From Streptomyces sp. P3 (lineage in GTDB: Bacteria; Actinomycetota; Actinomycetes; Streptomycetales; Streptomycetaceae): a stretch of DNA of 64,000 bases. How positions within the stretch are numbered: the stretch's first letter is position 1; every line of letters starts with the position of its first letter. The notes beneath the pieces are model-generated. The model saw only the letters and a program-made list of their open reading frames with translations, was not told where the DNA came from and made no database searches. A program made the position numbers and the translations under genes. Positions 41,691-49,400 of the stretch are shown here, in pieces. Where the stretch lies: assembly GCF_003032475.1 (NCBI RefSeq), contig NZ_CP028369.1:4588001-4652000 (forward strand), given 5' to 3'.

Positions 41691-43064
41691 TCAGCGCACG
41701 CGGCCCGCCGCCAGCACCAGCCGCGCCAGCTCGGGGTGCACGATGTCGCTGTGCGCCCCGGCCGGCGCCCCACCGCGCCGGACGACCGCGGCCGCGTCCA
41801 CGTTCACGCACCCCGACGCCGGTAGCGGCCCGGCCAGCGCCTCGGCGAGCGTGCACGCGCGCGTGCCGGGCACCGCCTGCACCCCGTCGTGCCCCATGGC
41901 GCCCCACTTGGCACCCAGCACGCTGCCGACGCCGAACTCCTCGACCGCCCCCCGGGCGTCGCCCGCCATCCGGGAGGCCAGCGGATACATCGTGCCGAGC
42001 GCAGCGTCGAAGGAGGAGTGGCAGCACACCAGAGGTCCGTCGACCCGGTGCTGCTGTCCCTGCAGCACTCCGCCCGCGCGCGCGTCGTGCGGCAGCCGCG
42101 CCGCGAACGCGTAGTGCGAGAAGGCCCCCTGGAGCAGCGTCACGGACTTCACCGTGCGCACGCCCTCGGGCAGTCCGCGCAGCGCGAACGACACCAGCCG
42201 CCCGCCGAAGCTGTGCCCCACCAGATGCACCCGTACCGCGGGCGCGACGGCCGCCAGCCGGCCCACGAACGGACCGAGCCCGCGCTCGCCGACGGTCCCC
42301 GCCCGCCGCTTCATCGCGTAGTACGTCGCCTGGCGCAGCAGCTCGTGCGCCCCGTCCCAGAGGTTGGGCAGCGAGAACTCCGCGACACCGGGGCCGGTTT
42401 CCGGGCCGGGCTCCGGGCCGTCGGACAGCGGTCCTCCGGCTTCGAGGCCGGCCAGCGCCCGGGCGAACTCCTCGCAGACCTCCGCCGTGGGCCCGGCGAA
42501 CATCCGCGGCCCGTCCTGGGGGACGCCCTCCGCGAGGGTGTCCGCCGCGAACAGCGCCTGCGGCCCGGGCGGCGCCACGTCCACCAGCAGCCGCACCAGC
42601 CGCCCGAACTCCTCCAGCGCGCCCTCCTCGGGCGGCCGCTCCTCCAGCAGTCGCCCGATCCGGTCCACCGCCGCGGCCCCGCCCGGGAAGGTCTCCCGCA
42701 GTGCGTGCCGGGTCTCCCCGTCCAGCGTCCGACGCCGGACCCCGCCCTCGCCCGTGGCAGCGGCGGCGGACCGCGGGAAGTCCGGGATGGGCTCGTCCGG
42801 GAACCGCATCGACGGCCACACCACGCCGACGTAACCGATCCGCGCGGACGGGGCGAGTGCGGGCATCGGGGCGAAGAAGCGGCTGTAGAGCCCGGTCGCT
42901 GAGGAGCGTTCGGTGTTCCAGCCGTGCGCGAAGACGATCAGGTCACGCACGCCGCGCCGCCCTACCTCGGCCGCCAGCCGGTCGCGCCGTCCGCCGTCGA
43001 CGTCGCCGTCGGCGTCGAAGGTCAGCTCCCAGTAGGGGGTCACGCTCATCGCAGGTTCCGCCAC
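41691..43064 (-). CDS. Alpha/beta-hydrolase-like protein
   Basis: A 457-residue protein. The N-terminal part reads DLIVFAHGWNTERSSATGLY (oxyanion HGW-type), and the nucleophile elbow VHLVGHSFGGRLVSFAL supplies Ser. A C-terminal Asp/His region is plausible at SDIVHPELARL. Similar Streptomyces proteins have been mislabelled as serine-threonine kinases; no kinase motif is present. It is probably a cytosolic esterase/lipase-like enzyme of unknown substrate. GTG 43064 has GGGAGGG at 6 nt and is preferred to the ATG at 43049. It converges with the penicillin acylase gene. Confidence 0.8.
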   Translation of the reverse strand: MAEPAMSVTPYWELTFDADGDVDGGRRDRLAAEVGRRGVRDLIVFAHGWNTERSSATGLYSRFFAPMPALAPSARIGYVGVVWPSMRFPDEPIPDFPRSAAAATGEGGVRRRTLDGETRHALRETFPGGAAAVDRIGRLLEERPPEEGALEEFGRLVRLLVDVAPPGPQALFAADTLAEGVPQDGPRMFAGPTAEVCEEFARALAGLEAGGPLSDGPEPGPETGPGVAEFSLPNLWDGAHELLRQATYYAMKRRAGTVGERGLGPFVGRLAAVAPAVRVHLVGHSFGGRLVSFALRGLPEGVRTVKSVTLLQGAFSHYAFAARLPHDARAGGVLQGQQHRVDGPLVCCHSSFDAALGTMYPLASRMAGDARGAVEEFGVGSVLGAKWGAMGHDGVQAVPGTRACTLAEALAGPLPASGCVNVDAAAVVRRGGAPAGAHSDIVHPELARLVLAAGRVR

Positions 43065-43245
43065 GACAGGCCCTCCCGTTCGCGAAGCGGTGCGCACCAG
43101 GTGCGCGCATCGTCCTGCGAACGGCAGCGATTGGCCATACGTCACGCCTCATCCGTGCGCGCCCGCGCGGAAGGCGCCCTCCCGGGCTCTCGGAACCCGG
43201 TGCGCGCCGAACGGCCGTGAATCAGGAGCAGCCCTTCCGCCACAA

Positions 43246-43265
43246 CATACCGACTGGTTAGTCTG
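43246..43265. promoter_or_regulatory. TetR-type site upstream of the SDR gene
   Basis: The core ACCGACTGGTTAGT (43249-43262) is symmetric in purine/pyrimidine pattern (ACYRACYRGTYRGT) and resembles the stronger palindrome at 49447-49464 at ten of fourteen positions. It lies 70 bp before the SDR start. Together the two sites bracket the lipid-catabolic cluster. Confidence 0.5.
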
Positions 43266-43332
43266 GGACGCGGAGCCGGTGCGCGCCCCGGCTCCGCAGT
43301 CCGTGCCGCAGCCGCGTCGAAGGAGACCGAGG

Positions 43333-44094
43333 GTGGAAGCCGTGCAGGATGCCGGAGTGGTCGTCACCGGAGCGGGAGGCGGCATCGGTGCCGCGCTGGC
43401 CCGCCGCTTCGCCGCCGAGGGCGCCCGGGTCGTGGTCAACGACCTCGACGCGGACCGGGCGCGGGCGGTCGCCGACGAGATCGGCGGCATCGCGGTCCCC
43501 GGCGACGCCTCGGCGGTCGTGGACCGGGCCCGCGAGGCCCTCGGTGGCGGTGTCGACGTGTACTGCGCCAACGCCGGCGTCGCCTCCGGTGGCTCCGAGG
43601 CGGCCGAGGAGTCCGTCTGGGCGCAGGCCTGGGACGTCAACGTGATGGCTCACGTCCGCGCGGCCCACGCGCTGCTCCCGGACTGGCTGGAGCGCGGCCG
43701 GGGCCGCTTCGTCTCCACGGTCTCCGCGGCCGGCCTGCTCACGATGATCGGCGCGGCCCCCTACAGCGTCACCAAGCACGGCGCGTACGCCTTCGCCGAG
43801 TGGCTGTCGCTGACCTACCGGCACCGGGGCATCAAGGTGCACGCGATCTGTCCCCAGGGCGTGCGCACCGACATGCTGGACGCCACCGGCAGCGCGGGCG
43901 ACCTGGTGCTCAAGCCGACCGCGATCGAGCCGCGGGACGTGGCGGACGCCCTGTTCAAGGGCATCGCCGAGGACCGCTTCCTGATCCTGCCGCACCCCGA
44001 GGTCGCCGGGTACCACCAGCTGCGCGCCGGCGATCCCGAGCGCTGGCTGGGCAACATGAACCATCTCCAGCAGAAGTGGGAGGCGGCCCGGTGA
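43333..44094 (+). CDS. Short-chain dehydrogenase/reductase
   Basis: A 253-residue SDR. The Rossmann motif is VVTGAGGGIGAALARRF with NDLDADRARAVADEIG (acidic end, NAD preference), then CANAGVASGG (NAG), and the catalytic set Ser in STVSAAG, Tyr and Lys in YSVTKHGAYA. After the active site are CPQGVRTDML and the end NHLQQKWEAAR. It likely acts on a 3-hydroxyacyl or similar substrate. GTG 43333 has AAGGAG at 7 nt. Its stop overlaps the broken acyl-CoA synthetase by 4 nt (GTGA), so the two were an operon. Confidence 0.92.
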   Translation: MEAVQDAGVVVTGAGGGIGAALARRFAAEGARVVVNDLDADRARAVADEIGGIAVPGDASAVVDRAREALGGGVDVYCANAGVASGGSEAAEESVWAQAWDVNVMAHVRAAHALLPDWLERGRGRFVSTVSAAGLLTMIGAAPYSVTKHGAYAFAEWLSLTYRHRGIKVHAICPQGVRTDMLDATGSAGDLVLKPTAIEPRDVADALFKGIAEDRFLILPHPEVAGYHQLRAGDPERWLGNMNHLQQKWEAAR

Positions 44095-44684
44095 CGGCGC
44101 CCGCCTCCCGCTACGAGGCCAAGCCCTGGCTGGCCCTCCTCGACCACGCCCAGCGCGCCCCGATCGCGCCGGCCGACTCCCTGGTACAACGCCGAGCGGC
44201 AGCGCACCGGCCTGCGACTGCCCGAGGCGTGGTGCGGGGTCCGCAGGTCGTTCCCGGCTACTGGCGGCGGCCCGAGGCCACCGCCGAGGCCTTCCCGGGC
44301 GGCGAGCTGCGCACCGGGGACATCGGCTTCATGGACGAACAGGGCCGGCTGTACGTCGTCGACCGCAAGAAGGACATGATCAACGCGTCCGGCTTCAAGG
44401 TGTGGCCGCGCGAGGTCGAGGACGTGCTGTACACCCATCCGTCGGTGCGCGAGGCGGCCGTCGCCGGGGTGCCGGACGGCTACCGCGGGGAGACCGTGAA
44501 GGCGTACATCAGCCTGCGTGCGGGCACGGACGCCGATGCCGATACGCTCGCGGCCTACTGCAAGGACAGACTGGCGGCCTACAAGTGCCCGCGTCAGGTG
44601 GAGATCCTGCCCGACCTGCCGAAGACGGCGAGTGGCAAGATCCTCCGTCGGGAACTGCGTTCCCGCCCGCACGACGGTCAGTAG
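44091..44684 (+). pseudogene. Acyl-CoA synthetase remnant with large internal deletion
   Basis: The open frame gives 197 residues: about 31 N-terminal residues of a normal acyl-CoA synthetase (VTAPASRYEAKPWLALLD, then QRAPIAPADSLV), about 14 odd residues (QRRAAAHRPATA), then the C-terminal domain from RGVVRGPQVVPGYWRRPEA. The C-terminal motifs A7 (RTGDIG), A8 (VVDRKKDMINASGFKVWPREVEDVLY) and A10 Lys (KTASGKILRREL) are intact, but A3-A5 with the P-loop (YTSGTTG-type) and gate motif are missing. Normal length is about 500-560 residues, so over 1 kb is lost. The frame is kept. The 50 bp at the scar also read in another frame as WYNAERQRTGLRLPEAW, possibly foreign filler. It cannot adenylate acids. 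Confidence 0.85.
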
Positions 44685-44729
44685 CACGACAGCCGGTGAG
44701 ACACGCCGACAAGGCATCGAGGAAGGCAG

Positions 44730-45332
44730 GTGGCGGCAGTGCCCAGGACCACGGACGGAGACGGGACCCCCGTGCCGCAGCGGCTGCTCGCCGCCGCCAC
44801 CCGGCTCTTCGCCGAGCAGGGCTACGACCGCACCTCGGTGCAGGAGATCGTCGAGGCGGCCGGCGTCACCAAGGGGGCCCTGTACCACTACTTCGGCTCC
44901 AAGGACGACCTGTTGCACGAGGTGTACGCGCGCGTGCTGCGCGTCCAGCAGGAGCGGCTCGACGCCTTCGCGAACGCCGACGAGCCGATCGAGAAGCGGC
45001 TGCGGGGCGCGGCGGCCGACGTCGTCGTCACGACCATCGAGAACCTCGACGACGCGATGATCTTCTTCCGCTCGATGCACCACCTGAGCCCGGAGAAGAA
45101 CAAGCAGGTGAGATCCGAGCGCCGCCGCTACCACGAACGCTTCCGGGCGCTCGTCGAGGAGGGCCAGGCCTGCGGCGTCTTCTCCACCGCGACCCCGGCC
45201 GACCTGGTCGTCGACTACCACTTCGGGTCGGTGCACCACCTGTCGACCTGGTACCGGCCGGACGGCCCGATGGGCGCACAGGAGGTCGCCGACCACCTGG
45301 CCGACCTGCTGCTGCGGGCCCTGCGGCCCTGA
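44730..45332 (+). CDS. TetR-family regulator of lipid catabolism
   Basis: A 200-residue repressor. The HTH at about 18-62 reads RLLAAATRLFAEQGYDRTSVQEIVEAAGVTKGALYHYFGSKDDLLHEVY. The C-terminal domain has MIFFRSMHHLSPEKNKQVRSERRRYHERFRALVEEGQ, as in KstR2/FadR-like actinobacterial TetRs that bind acyl-CoA. It lies in the SDR/synthetase group and is convergent with the acyl-CoA dehydrogenase/phosphotransferase pair. The candidate operators at 43246-43265 and 49447-49464 flank the cluster. Start GTG 44730; GTG 44739 is the alternative. Confidence 0.9.
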   Translation: MAAVPRTTDGDGTPVPQRLLAAATRLFAEQGYDRTSVQEIVEAAGVTKGALYHYFGSKDDLLHEVYARVLRVQQERLDAFANADEPIEKRLRGAAADVVVTTIENLDDAMIFFRSMHHLSPEKNKQVRSERRRYHERFRALVEEGQACGVFSTATPADLVVDYHFGSVHHLSTWYRPDGPMGAQEVADHLADLLLRALRP

Positions 45333-45342
45333 CGAGCCGACA

Positions 45343-45381
45343 GGCGCGGGGCCGGCCGCCGATGGACGCCGGCCCCGCGCC
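45343..45381. terminator. Strong bidirectional terminator
   Basis: A perfect 14-bp stem, GGCGCGGGGCCGGC (45343-45356) and GCCGGCCCCGCGCC (45368-45381), with an 11-nt loop. Before the IS arrived it would have lain between the converging tetR and acyl-CoA dehydrogenase genes; the element inserted 8 bp to its right. Confidence 0.85.
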
Positions 45382-45388
45382 CCAGCGT

Positions 45389-47077
45389 CTAGACCCGGAT
45401 TTCGCACATGGGGTTTGAGGTGTCCAGCCAGCGTGGGCGGGTTTCGTCGATGCCGAGTAGTTCGAGCAGGTGGGCTTGAACGGCGCGTGTGATCAGGATG
45501 GTTGGCGGGTCGGTGGCGGTTCCGGCCCGGATCCGGAGGTCGGCGAGGTGGTAGAGGATCAGGCGTCCGGTCGGGCGCAGGGCCCGGTTGTCGGGGTAGA
45601 GCCCGCGCATGGTCTGGTCGCCGCCCAGGGCTTGGCGGACCTGGCGTTCGATGAGGCAGAACACCAGCAGGGCCAGGCAGATCACGGTGATCAGGGCGGC
45701 GATGCGCCGGTTGTGGTGCAGGAAGACCGGGGCCACGGCGAGCGGGCCCTTGAAGTCGCTGTAGCGGCGCTCGATCACCGGCTGGCCTTTGTAGCGGATG
45801 AGGACCTCGGCGGCGTCGGCCTCTGCGGGACCGAGGGTGCTCAGCAGCGCGTACCAGCCGTCCGCGGCGGCTTCGACGGCCAGGACTTCTTGGTCGTAGT
45901 ACCAGGTCAGGGCAGGTCGTCCGCTCTCATCGACGGTGATGGAGGTGACCAGGCAGGAGCCGATGCGGCGTTTGCTGGTGATCACGCCGAGCCGGGCGGT
46001 GACCTTCTGGGCGGTGGCGTAGTGCCGGCCGCCGCAGGCACGCTGGAGTTTGTCCAGTTCCTCACGGGCCTTGTCCAGGCGTCGGATGCGGGCGGCCTGC
46101 TGGGCCTGGGCATTGGCGCTGGAGTGGACCAGAATCCGGCGCACGGTGATGGCCGGGTCGCGCTTGCGCGGACCAGCCAGGGTCTGGGTGTCCTCCAGCA
46201 CGCGGTACTGGCCACGCTGAGCGGGTGGCTTTGCCGCGTCTCGTCCGGCGGTGTAGTCGACCGGGCGGGCCCGGGCCGTGTCGAGACCGGCGAACAGGCC
46301 ATCGGGAATCCTGGCCGCAGGCGCCGGGGCGATGAACCTCACTCGGGCTTCCTGCATGGCCAGGAGGTTGGAGTAGGAGACCAGCTTCGAGTCGCCGATC
46401 ATCAAGAACTCGCGGGGTGCGGCCACCTCGCGCAGGGCCGTCATCGCCCCGACGACCTGGGAGACCTCGCCGGCCCCACCGTCGTAGGCACGGTGGAAGA
46501 CGGGAATGCCGCCGTCCGCAGAGATCGCGATCCCGGCCTGGATCTGCTTGAGATCAGCCCGGCGGTCTTTGGGATGACCGTACTTGACCTGCGGGAACTC
46601 CTCCTGCGGGGTCTCGTAGGCGCCGTGCAGGGAGATGCTGGTCATGTCCCAGTGCAGGCGCGAGACATCAATGCCGAACTCGGCGATCGCGCTCGCACCG
46701 ACCGTGCCGACGATGTGTTCCAGCTCGGGCGCGATGGCGTCCAGGGCGCGGCCGATACGGTCGTCGTTGAGCAGGTCCGCCTCGATTCCGAAGACCTCCT
46801 CCACCGCCCACTCACGTGCCCAGTCGCCGACCCGCACCAGTGGCGCGGGCGCAGACAGCCGGTTGGCGACCAGGACCTCGACGACCTGCCCGTGGGTCAG
46901 ATGCGCGACATCGCGCACCGGGCACAGCTCGTCGACGATCCGGGCCACGTCCAGCCGGCGCAGAAACTCGGCAGAGGCAGGCAGAGCGCCCAGACGTCTC
47001 TCCACCACAGGTGCGATCTCCACGTTCATCCGTGGGCGACGTACCCGCGACCGCTCGGCACGCGAAATCATCGACAC
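45389..47077 (-). CDS. IS1634-family DDE transposase
   Basis: A transposase of up to 562 residues. The N-terminal DUF4277-like part (VVERRLGALPASAEFLRRLDVARIVDELCPV, HGQVVEVLVANRL) and catalytic DDE core are typical of IS1634: first Asp in HWDMTSISLHG, second Asp in FLMIGDSKLVSYSNL, Glu in QPVIERRYSDFKGPLAVAPVF. The last residues, MCEIRV, are encoded by the terminal inverted repeat itself, and the stop TAG lies in the flanking CTAG outside the repeat, so the target supplies the stop codon. Start uncertain: ATG at 47077, 47071 or 47029, none with a good ribosome-binding site. The frame is unbroken, so the element may be active. Confidence 0.88.
   Translation of the reverse strand: MSMISRAERSRVRRPRMNVEIAPVVERRLGALPASAEFLRRLDVARIVDELCPVRDVAHLTHGQVVEVLVANRLSAPAPLVRVGDWAREWAVEEVFGIEADLLNDDRIGRALDAIAPELEHIVGTVGASAIAEFGIDVSRLHWDMTSISLHGAYETPQEEFPQVKYGHPKDRRADLKQIQAGIAISADGGIPVFHRAYDGGAGEVSQVVGAMTALREVAAPREFLMIGDSKLVSYSNLLAMQEARVRFIAPAPAARIPDGLFAGLDTARARPVDYTAGRDAAKPPAQRGQYRVLEDTQTLAGPRKRDPAITVRRILVHSSANAQAQQAARIRRLDKAREELDKLQRACGGRHYATAQKVTARLGVITSKRRIGSCLVTSITVDESGRPALTWYYDQEVLAVEAAADGWYALLSTLGPAEADAAEVLIRYKGQPVIERRYSDFKGPLAVAPVFLHHNRRIAALITVICLALLVFCLIERQVRQALGGDQTMRGLYPDNRALRPTGRLILYHLADLRIRAGTATDPPTILITRAVQAHLLELLGIDETRPRWLDTSNPMCEIRV
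45393..45410 (+). repeat. Left terminal inverted repeat of the IS
   Basis: ACCCGGATTTCGCACATG, identical in inverted orientation to 47140-47157. It also encodes the last codons of the transposase on the minus strand. Confidence 0.9.
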
Positions 47078-47139
47078 ATCACATCAACGACCAGACCGAC
47101 AACCAGACACCGCACGGGCCTCGTTCCAACCGAACGAGG

Positions 47140-47157
47140 CATGTGCGAAATCCGGGT
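47140..47157 (-). repeat. Right terminal inverted repeat of the IS
   Basis: CATGTGCGAAATCCGGGT on the + strand, the exact complement of the left end. Like the left end it would encode MCEIR outward, so any plus-strand frame running through the element can acquire the same ending. Confidence 0.9.
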
Positions 47158-48372
47158 CTAGAGGTACTTCTTCAGCTCGCGCCGGGCCAGCGACCGCTGG
47201 TGCACCTCGTCCGGCCCGTCCGCGATCATCAGCGTGCGCGCCCCGGCGTACAGCTCGGCCAGCGGGAAGTCCTGGCTGACGCCGCCCGCGCCGTGCAGCT
47301 GGATCGCCCGGTCGATGATGTCGACGACCGCGCGCGGAGTGGCGATCTTGATGGCCTGGATCTCCGCGTGGGCACCCCGGTTGCCGACGGTGTCCATCAT
47401 CCAGGCGGTCTTGAGCACCAGCAGCCGCAACTGCTCGACCGTCACGCGCGCGTCCGCGATCCAGTTGTGCACCACGCCCTGCTGTCCCAGAGCCTTGCCG
47501 AAGGCCGTACGGGAGACGGCCCGGCGGCACATCAGCTCGATCGCCCGCTCCGCCATGCCGATCAGCCGCATGCAGTGGTGGATCCGGCCGGGGCCGAGGC
47601 GGGCCTGGGCGATGGCGAAGCCGCCGCCCTCCTCGCCGACGAGGTTCGTCACCGGCACGCGCGCGTGGTCGAACACCACCTCGGCGTGGCCGCCGTGGGA
47701 GTGGTCCTCGTACCCGAAGACCCGCATGGCCCGCCGGACGGTGACGCCGGGCGTGTCGCGCGGCACCAGCACCATGGACTGCTGGCGCCGGATGTCCGGG
47801 CCGTCCGGGTCCGTCTTGCCCATCACGATGAAGATCCTGCAGTCCGGGTTCATCGCCCCGGAGATGTACCACTTTCGACCGGTGATGACGTATTCGTCGC
47901 CGTCCCGCTCGATGTGGGTGGTGATGTTGGTGGCGTCAGAGGAGGCCACCTCCGGCTCGGTCATCGCGAACGCCGAGCGGATCTCGCCCGCCAGCAGCGG
48001 CTCCAGCCACTGCTTCTGCTGCCGCTCGTCGCCGAACTGCGCGAGCACCTCCATGTTCCCGGTGTCCGGCGCCGCGCAGTTCAGCGCCGTCGGCGCCAGC
48101 TGGGGGGAGCGGCCGGTGATCTCGGCGAGCGGCGCGTACTGCAGGTTGGTGAGCCCGGCGCCGTGCTCGGTGTCGGGCAGGAAGAGGTTCCACAGGCCCT
48201 GGCTGCGCGCCTCGGCCTTCAGCTCCTCCACCACGGCCGGGGTGTCCCACGGCGAGGCCAGCAGTGCGCGCTGCTCCTCGGCCACCGCCTCGGCCGGGTA
48301 GACGTACTCGTCCATGAAGGCGAGCAGCCTGGCGCGGAGGTCCTCGGTGCGGGCGTCGAACGCGAAGTCCAT
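47158..48372 (-). CDS. Acyl-CoA dehydrogenase (ACAD10/11-like)
   Basis: A 404-residue flavoenzyme. It starts MDFAFDARTEDLRARLLAFMDEYVYPAE and has FAMTEPEVASSDATNI (flavin-binding), ITGRKWYISGAMNPDC, and the end GGVSQDFPLAELYAGARTLMIADGPDEVHQRSLARREL. Enzymes with this end, paired with an aminoglycoside-phosphotransferase-like protein, resemble mammalian ACAD10/11, which act on 4-hydroxyacyl-CoAs; that link is inference. Its TAG stop lies in the CTAG at the IS boundary, so the insertion left the protein unchanged but replaced the downstream DNA. It starts 5 bp after the phosphotransferase gene. Confidence 0.93.
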   Translation of the reverse strand: MDFAFDARTEDLRARLLAFMDEYVYPAEAVAEEQRALLASPWDTPAVVEELKAEARSQGLWNLFLPDTEHGAGLTNLQYAPLAEITGRSPQLAPTALNCAAPDTGNMEVLAQFGDERQQKQWLEPLLAGEIRSAFAMTEPEVASSDATNITTHIERDGDEYVITGRKWYISGAMNPDCRIFIVMGKTDPDGPDIRRQQSMVLVPRDTPGVTVRRAMRVFGYEDHSHGGHAEVVFDHARVPVTNLVGEEGGGFAIAQARLGPGRIHHCMRLIGMAERAIELMCRRAVSRTAFGKALGQQGVVHNWIADARVTVEQLRLLVLKTAWMMDTVGNRGAHAEIQAIKIATPRAVVDIIDRAIQLHGAGGVSQDFPLAELYAGARTLMIADGPDEVHQRSLARRELKKYL

Positions 48373-48377
48373 GCCGG

Positions 48378-49400
48378 TCAGCCTTCCTGGAGTGTGGTCA
48401 GTCCGTGCTCGATGAAGACGGGGACGAGCTCCCCGATGCGGTCGAAGCCGCGCCCGACCGTCTGGCCGAGCGTGTAGCGGTAGTGGATGCCCTCGAGGAT
48501 CACGGCGAGCTTGAACCAGGCGAAGGCCGTGTACCAGGAGACCGCCGAGACGTCGCGCCCGGAGCCCGCCGCGTACCGCTCGATCAGCTCGGCGGGCGAC
48601 GGATGGCCGGGCGCCGCGGCGGTCGTGGAGATCGGGGAGTCCGGCAGCCGCAGCGGAACGCTGTACATCACCAGCAGCCCCAGATCGGTCAGCGGGTCGC
48701 CGAGGGTCGACATCTCCCAGTCGAGGATCGCGCGGATCGTGTCGTCGGGGCCGATCAGGACGTTGTCGAGCCGGTAGTCGCCGTGCACGACGGCGGCGGC
48801 CGGCGAGTCCGGCAGCTCACGGCCGAGCGCCGCGTGCAGCTCGTCGATCCCGGTCAGCTCGCGGCTGCGGGAGGCGTCCAGTTGCTTGCCCCAGCGGCGC
48901 AGCTGCCGGTCCAGGAACCCCTCGGGCCGGCCGAAGTCGGCGAGGCCGACCTCGGCGGGGTCCACCGCGTGCAGCTCCACCAGGGTGTCCACCAGCGACA
49001 GCACCGCGTCCCGGGTGCGCCGCTCGCCGAGCGGGGCGAGCTCGTCGGCCGTCCGGTAGGGCGTGCCCTCGACGAACTCCATGACGTAGAACGGGGCCCC
49101 GAGCACGTCGTCGTCCTCGCACAGCAGGACCGGGCGGGGAACCGGCACGCTCGTCGGGTGCAGGGCGCTGATCACCCGGTGCTCACGCTTCATGTCGTGC
49201 GCGGTGGCCAGCACATGCCCCAGCGGAGGCCGGCGCACGACCCACTTCGCCTCGCCGTCGGAGACCGCGTAGGTGAGGTTGGACCGCCCGCCTTCGATCA
49301 GCCCTCCGGTGAGGGGGCCGTGGACCAGACCGGGACGCTCGCGCTGCAGCAGGGCGCGCAACCGGTCGAGGTCGAGTCCGGGCGGGTGGTCGGGGCTCAT
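48378..49400 (-). CDS. APH/ChoK-like phosphotransferase (acyl-CoA dehydrogenase partner)
   Basis: A 340-residue kinase-fold protein. Nucleotide-binding part: LIEGGRSNLTYAV and KWVVRRPPLGHVL. Brenner loop HGDYRLDN (catalytic Asp/Asn) and DWEMSTLGDPLTDLG (DxD-equivalent) are complete, so it should be an active kinase. Proteins of this type sit next to an acyl-CoA dehydrogenase in many actinomycetes and are fused to one in mammalian ACAD10/11, where the kinase phosphorylates 4-hydroxyacyl-CoA before elimination. The same chemistry is plausible here. A palindromic operator lies 47 bp upstream. Confidence 0.9.
   Translation of the reverse strand: MSPDHPPGLDLDRLRALLQRERPGLVHGPLTGGLIEGGRSNLTYAVSDGEAKWVVRRPPLGHVLATAHDMKREHRVISALHPTSVPVPRPVLLCEDDDVLGAPFYVMEFVEGTPYRTADELAPLGERRTRDAVLSLVDTLVELHAVDPAEVGLADFGRPEGFLDRQLRRWGKQLDASRSRELTGIDELHAALGRELPDSPAAAVVHGDYRLDNVLIGPDDTIRAILDWEMSTLGDPLTDLGLLVMYSVPLRLPDSPISTTAAAPGHPSPAELIERYAAGSGRDVSAVSWYTAFAWFKLAVILEGIHYRYTLGQTVGRGFDRIGELVPVFIEHGLTTLQEG

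Larger units (their letters stand above)
45393..47157 (-). mobile_element. Complete insertion sequence, IS1634-like, 1765 bp
   Basis: The element is bounded by perfect 18-bp terminal inverted repeats, ACCCGGATTTCGCACATG at 45393-45410 and its complement at 47140-47157, flanked on both sides by CTAG (45389-45392 and 47158-47161), read as a 4-bp target duplication. It contains one transposase gene. A hairpin CCTCGTT-N7-AACGAGG (47119-47139) lies just inside the right end. Insertion hit the CTAG that forms the stop codon of the acyl-CoA dehydrogenase gene (CTC TAG) and regenerated it, leaving that gene intact. Perfect ends suggest a recent arrival. Confidence 0.9.

Noticed and set aside
39683..41773. 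A 696-residue minus-strand frame opposite the penicillin acylase
   Set aside because: Antisense of a complete secreted Ntn hydrolase with signal peptide and nucleophile; the shadow is Val/Arg/Gly-rich with no domain.
41691..43064. Serine/threonine kinase annotation sometimes given to this protein type
   Set aside because: No kinase motifs are present; GHSFGG and AHGW indicate an alpha/beta hydrolase fold.
45470..47161. A 563-residue plus-strand frame across the IS, ending in MCEIRV
   Set aside because: It is antisense to the transposase; the ending arises only because the right inverted repeat reads the same as the left one.
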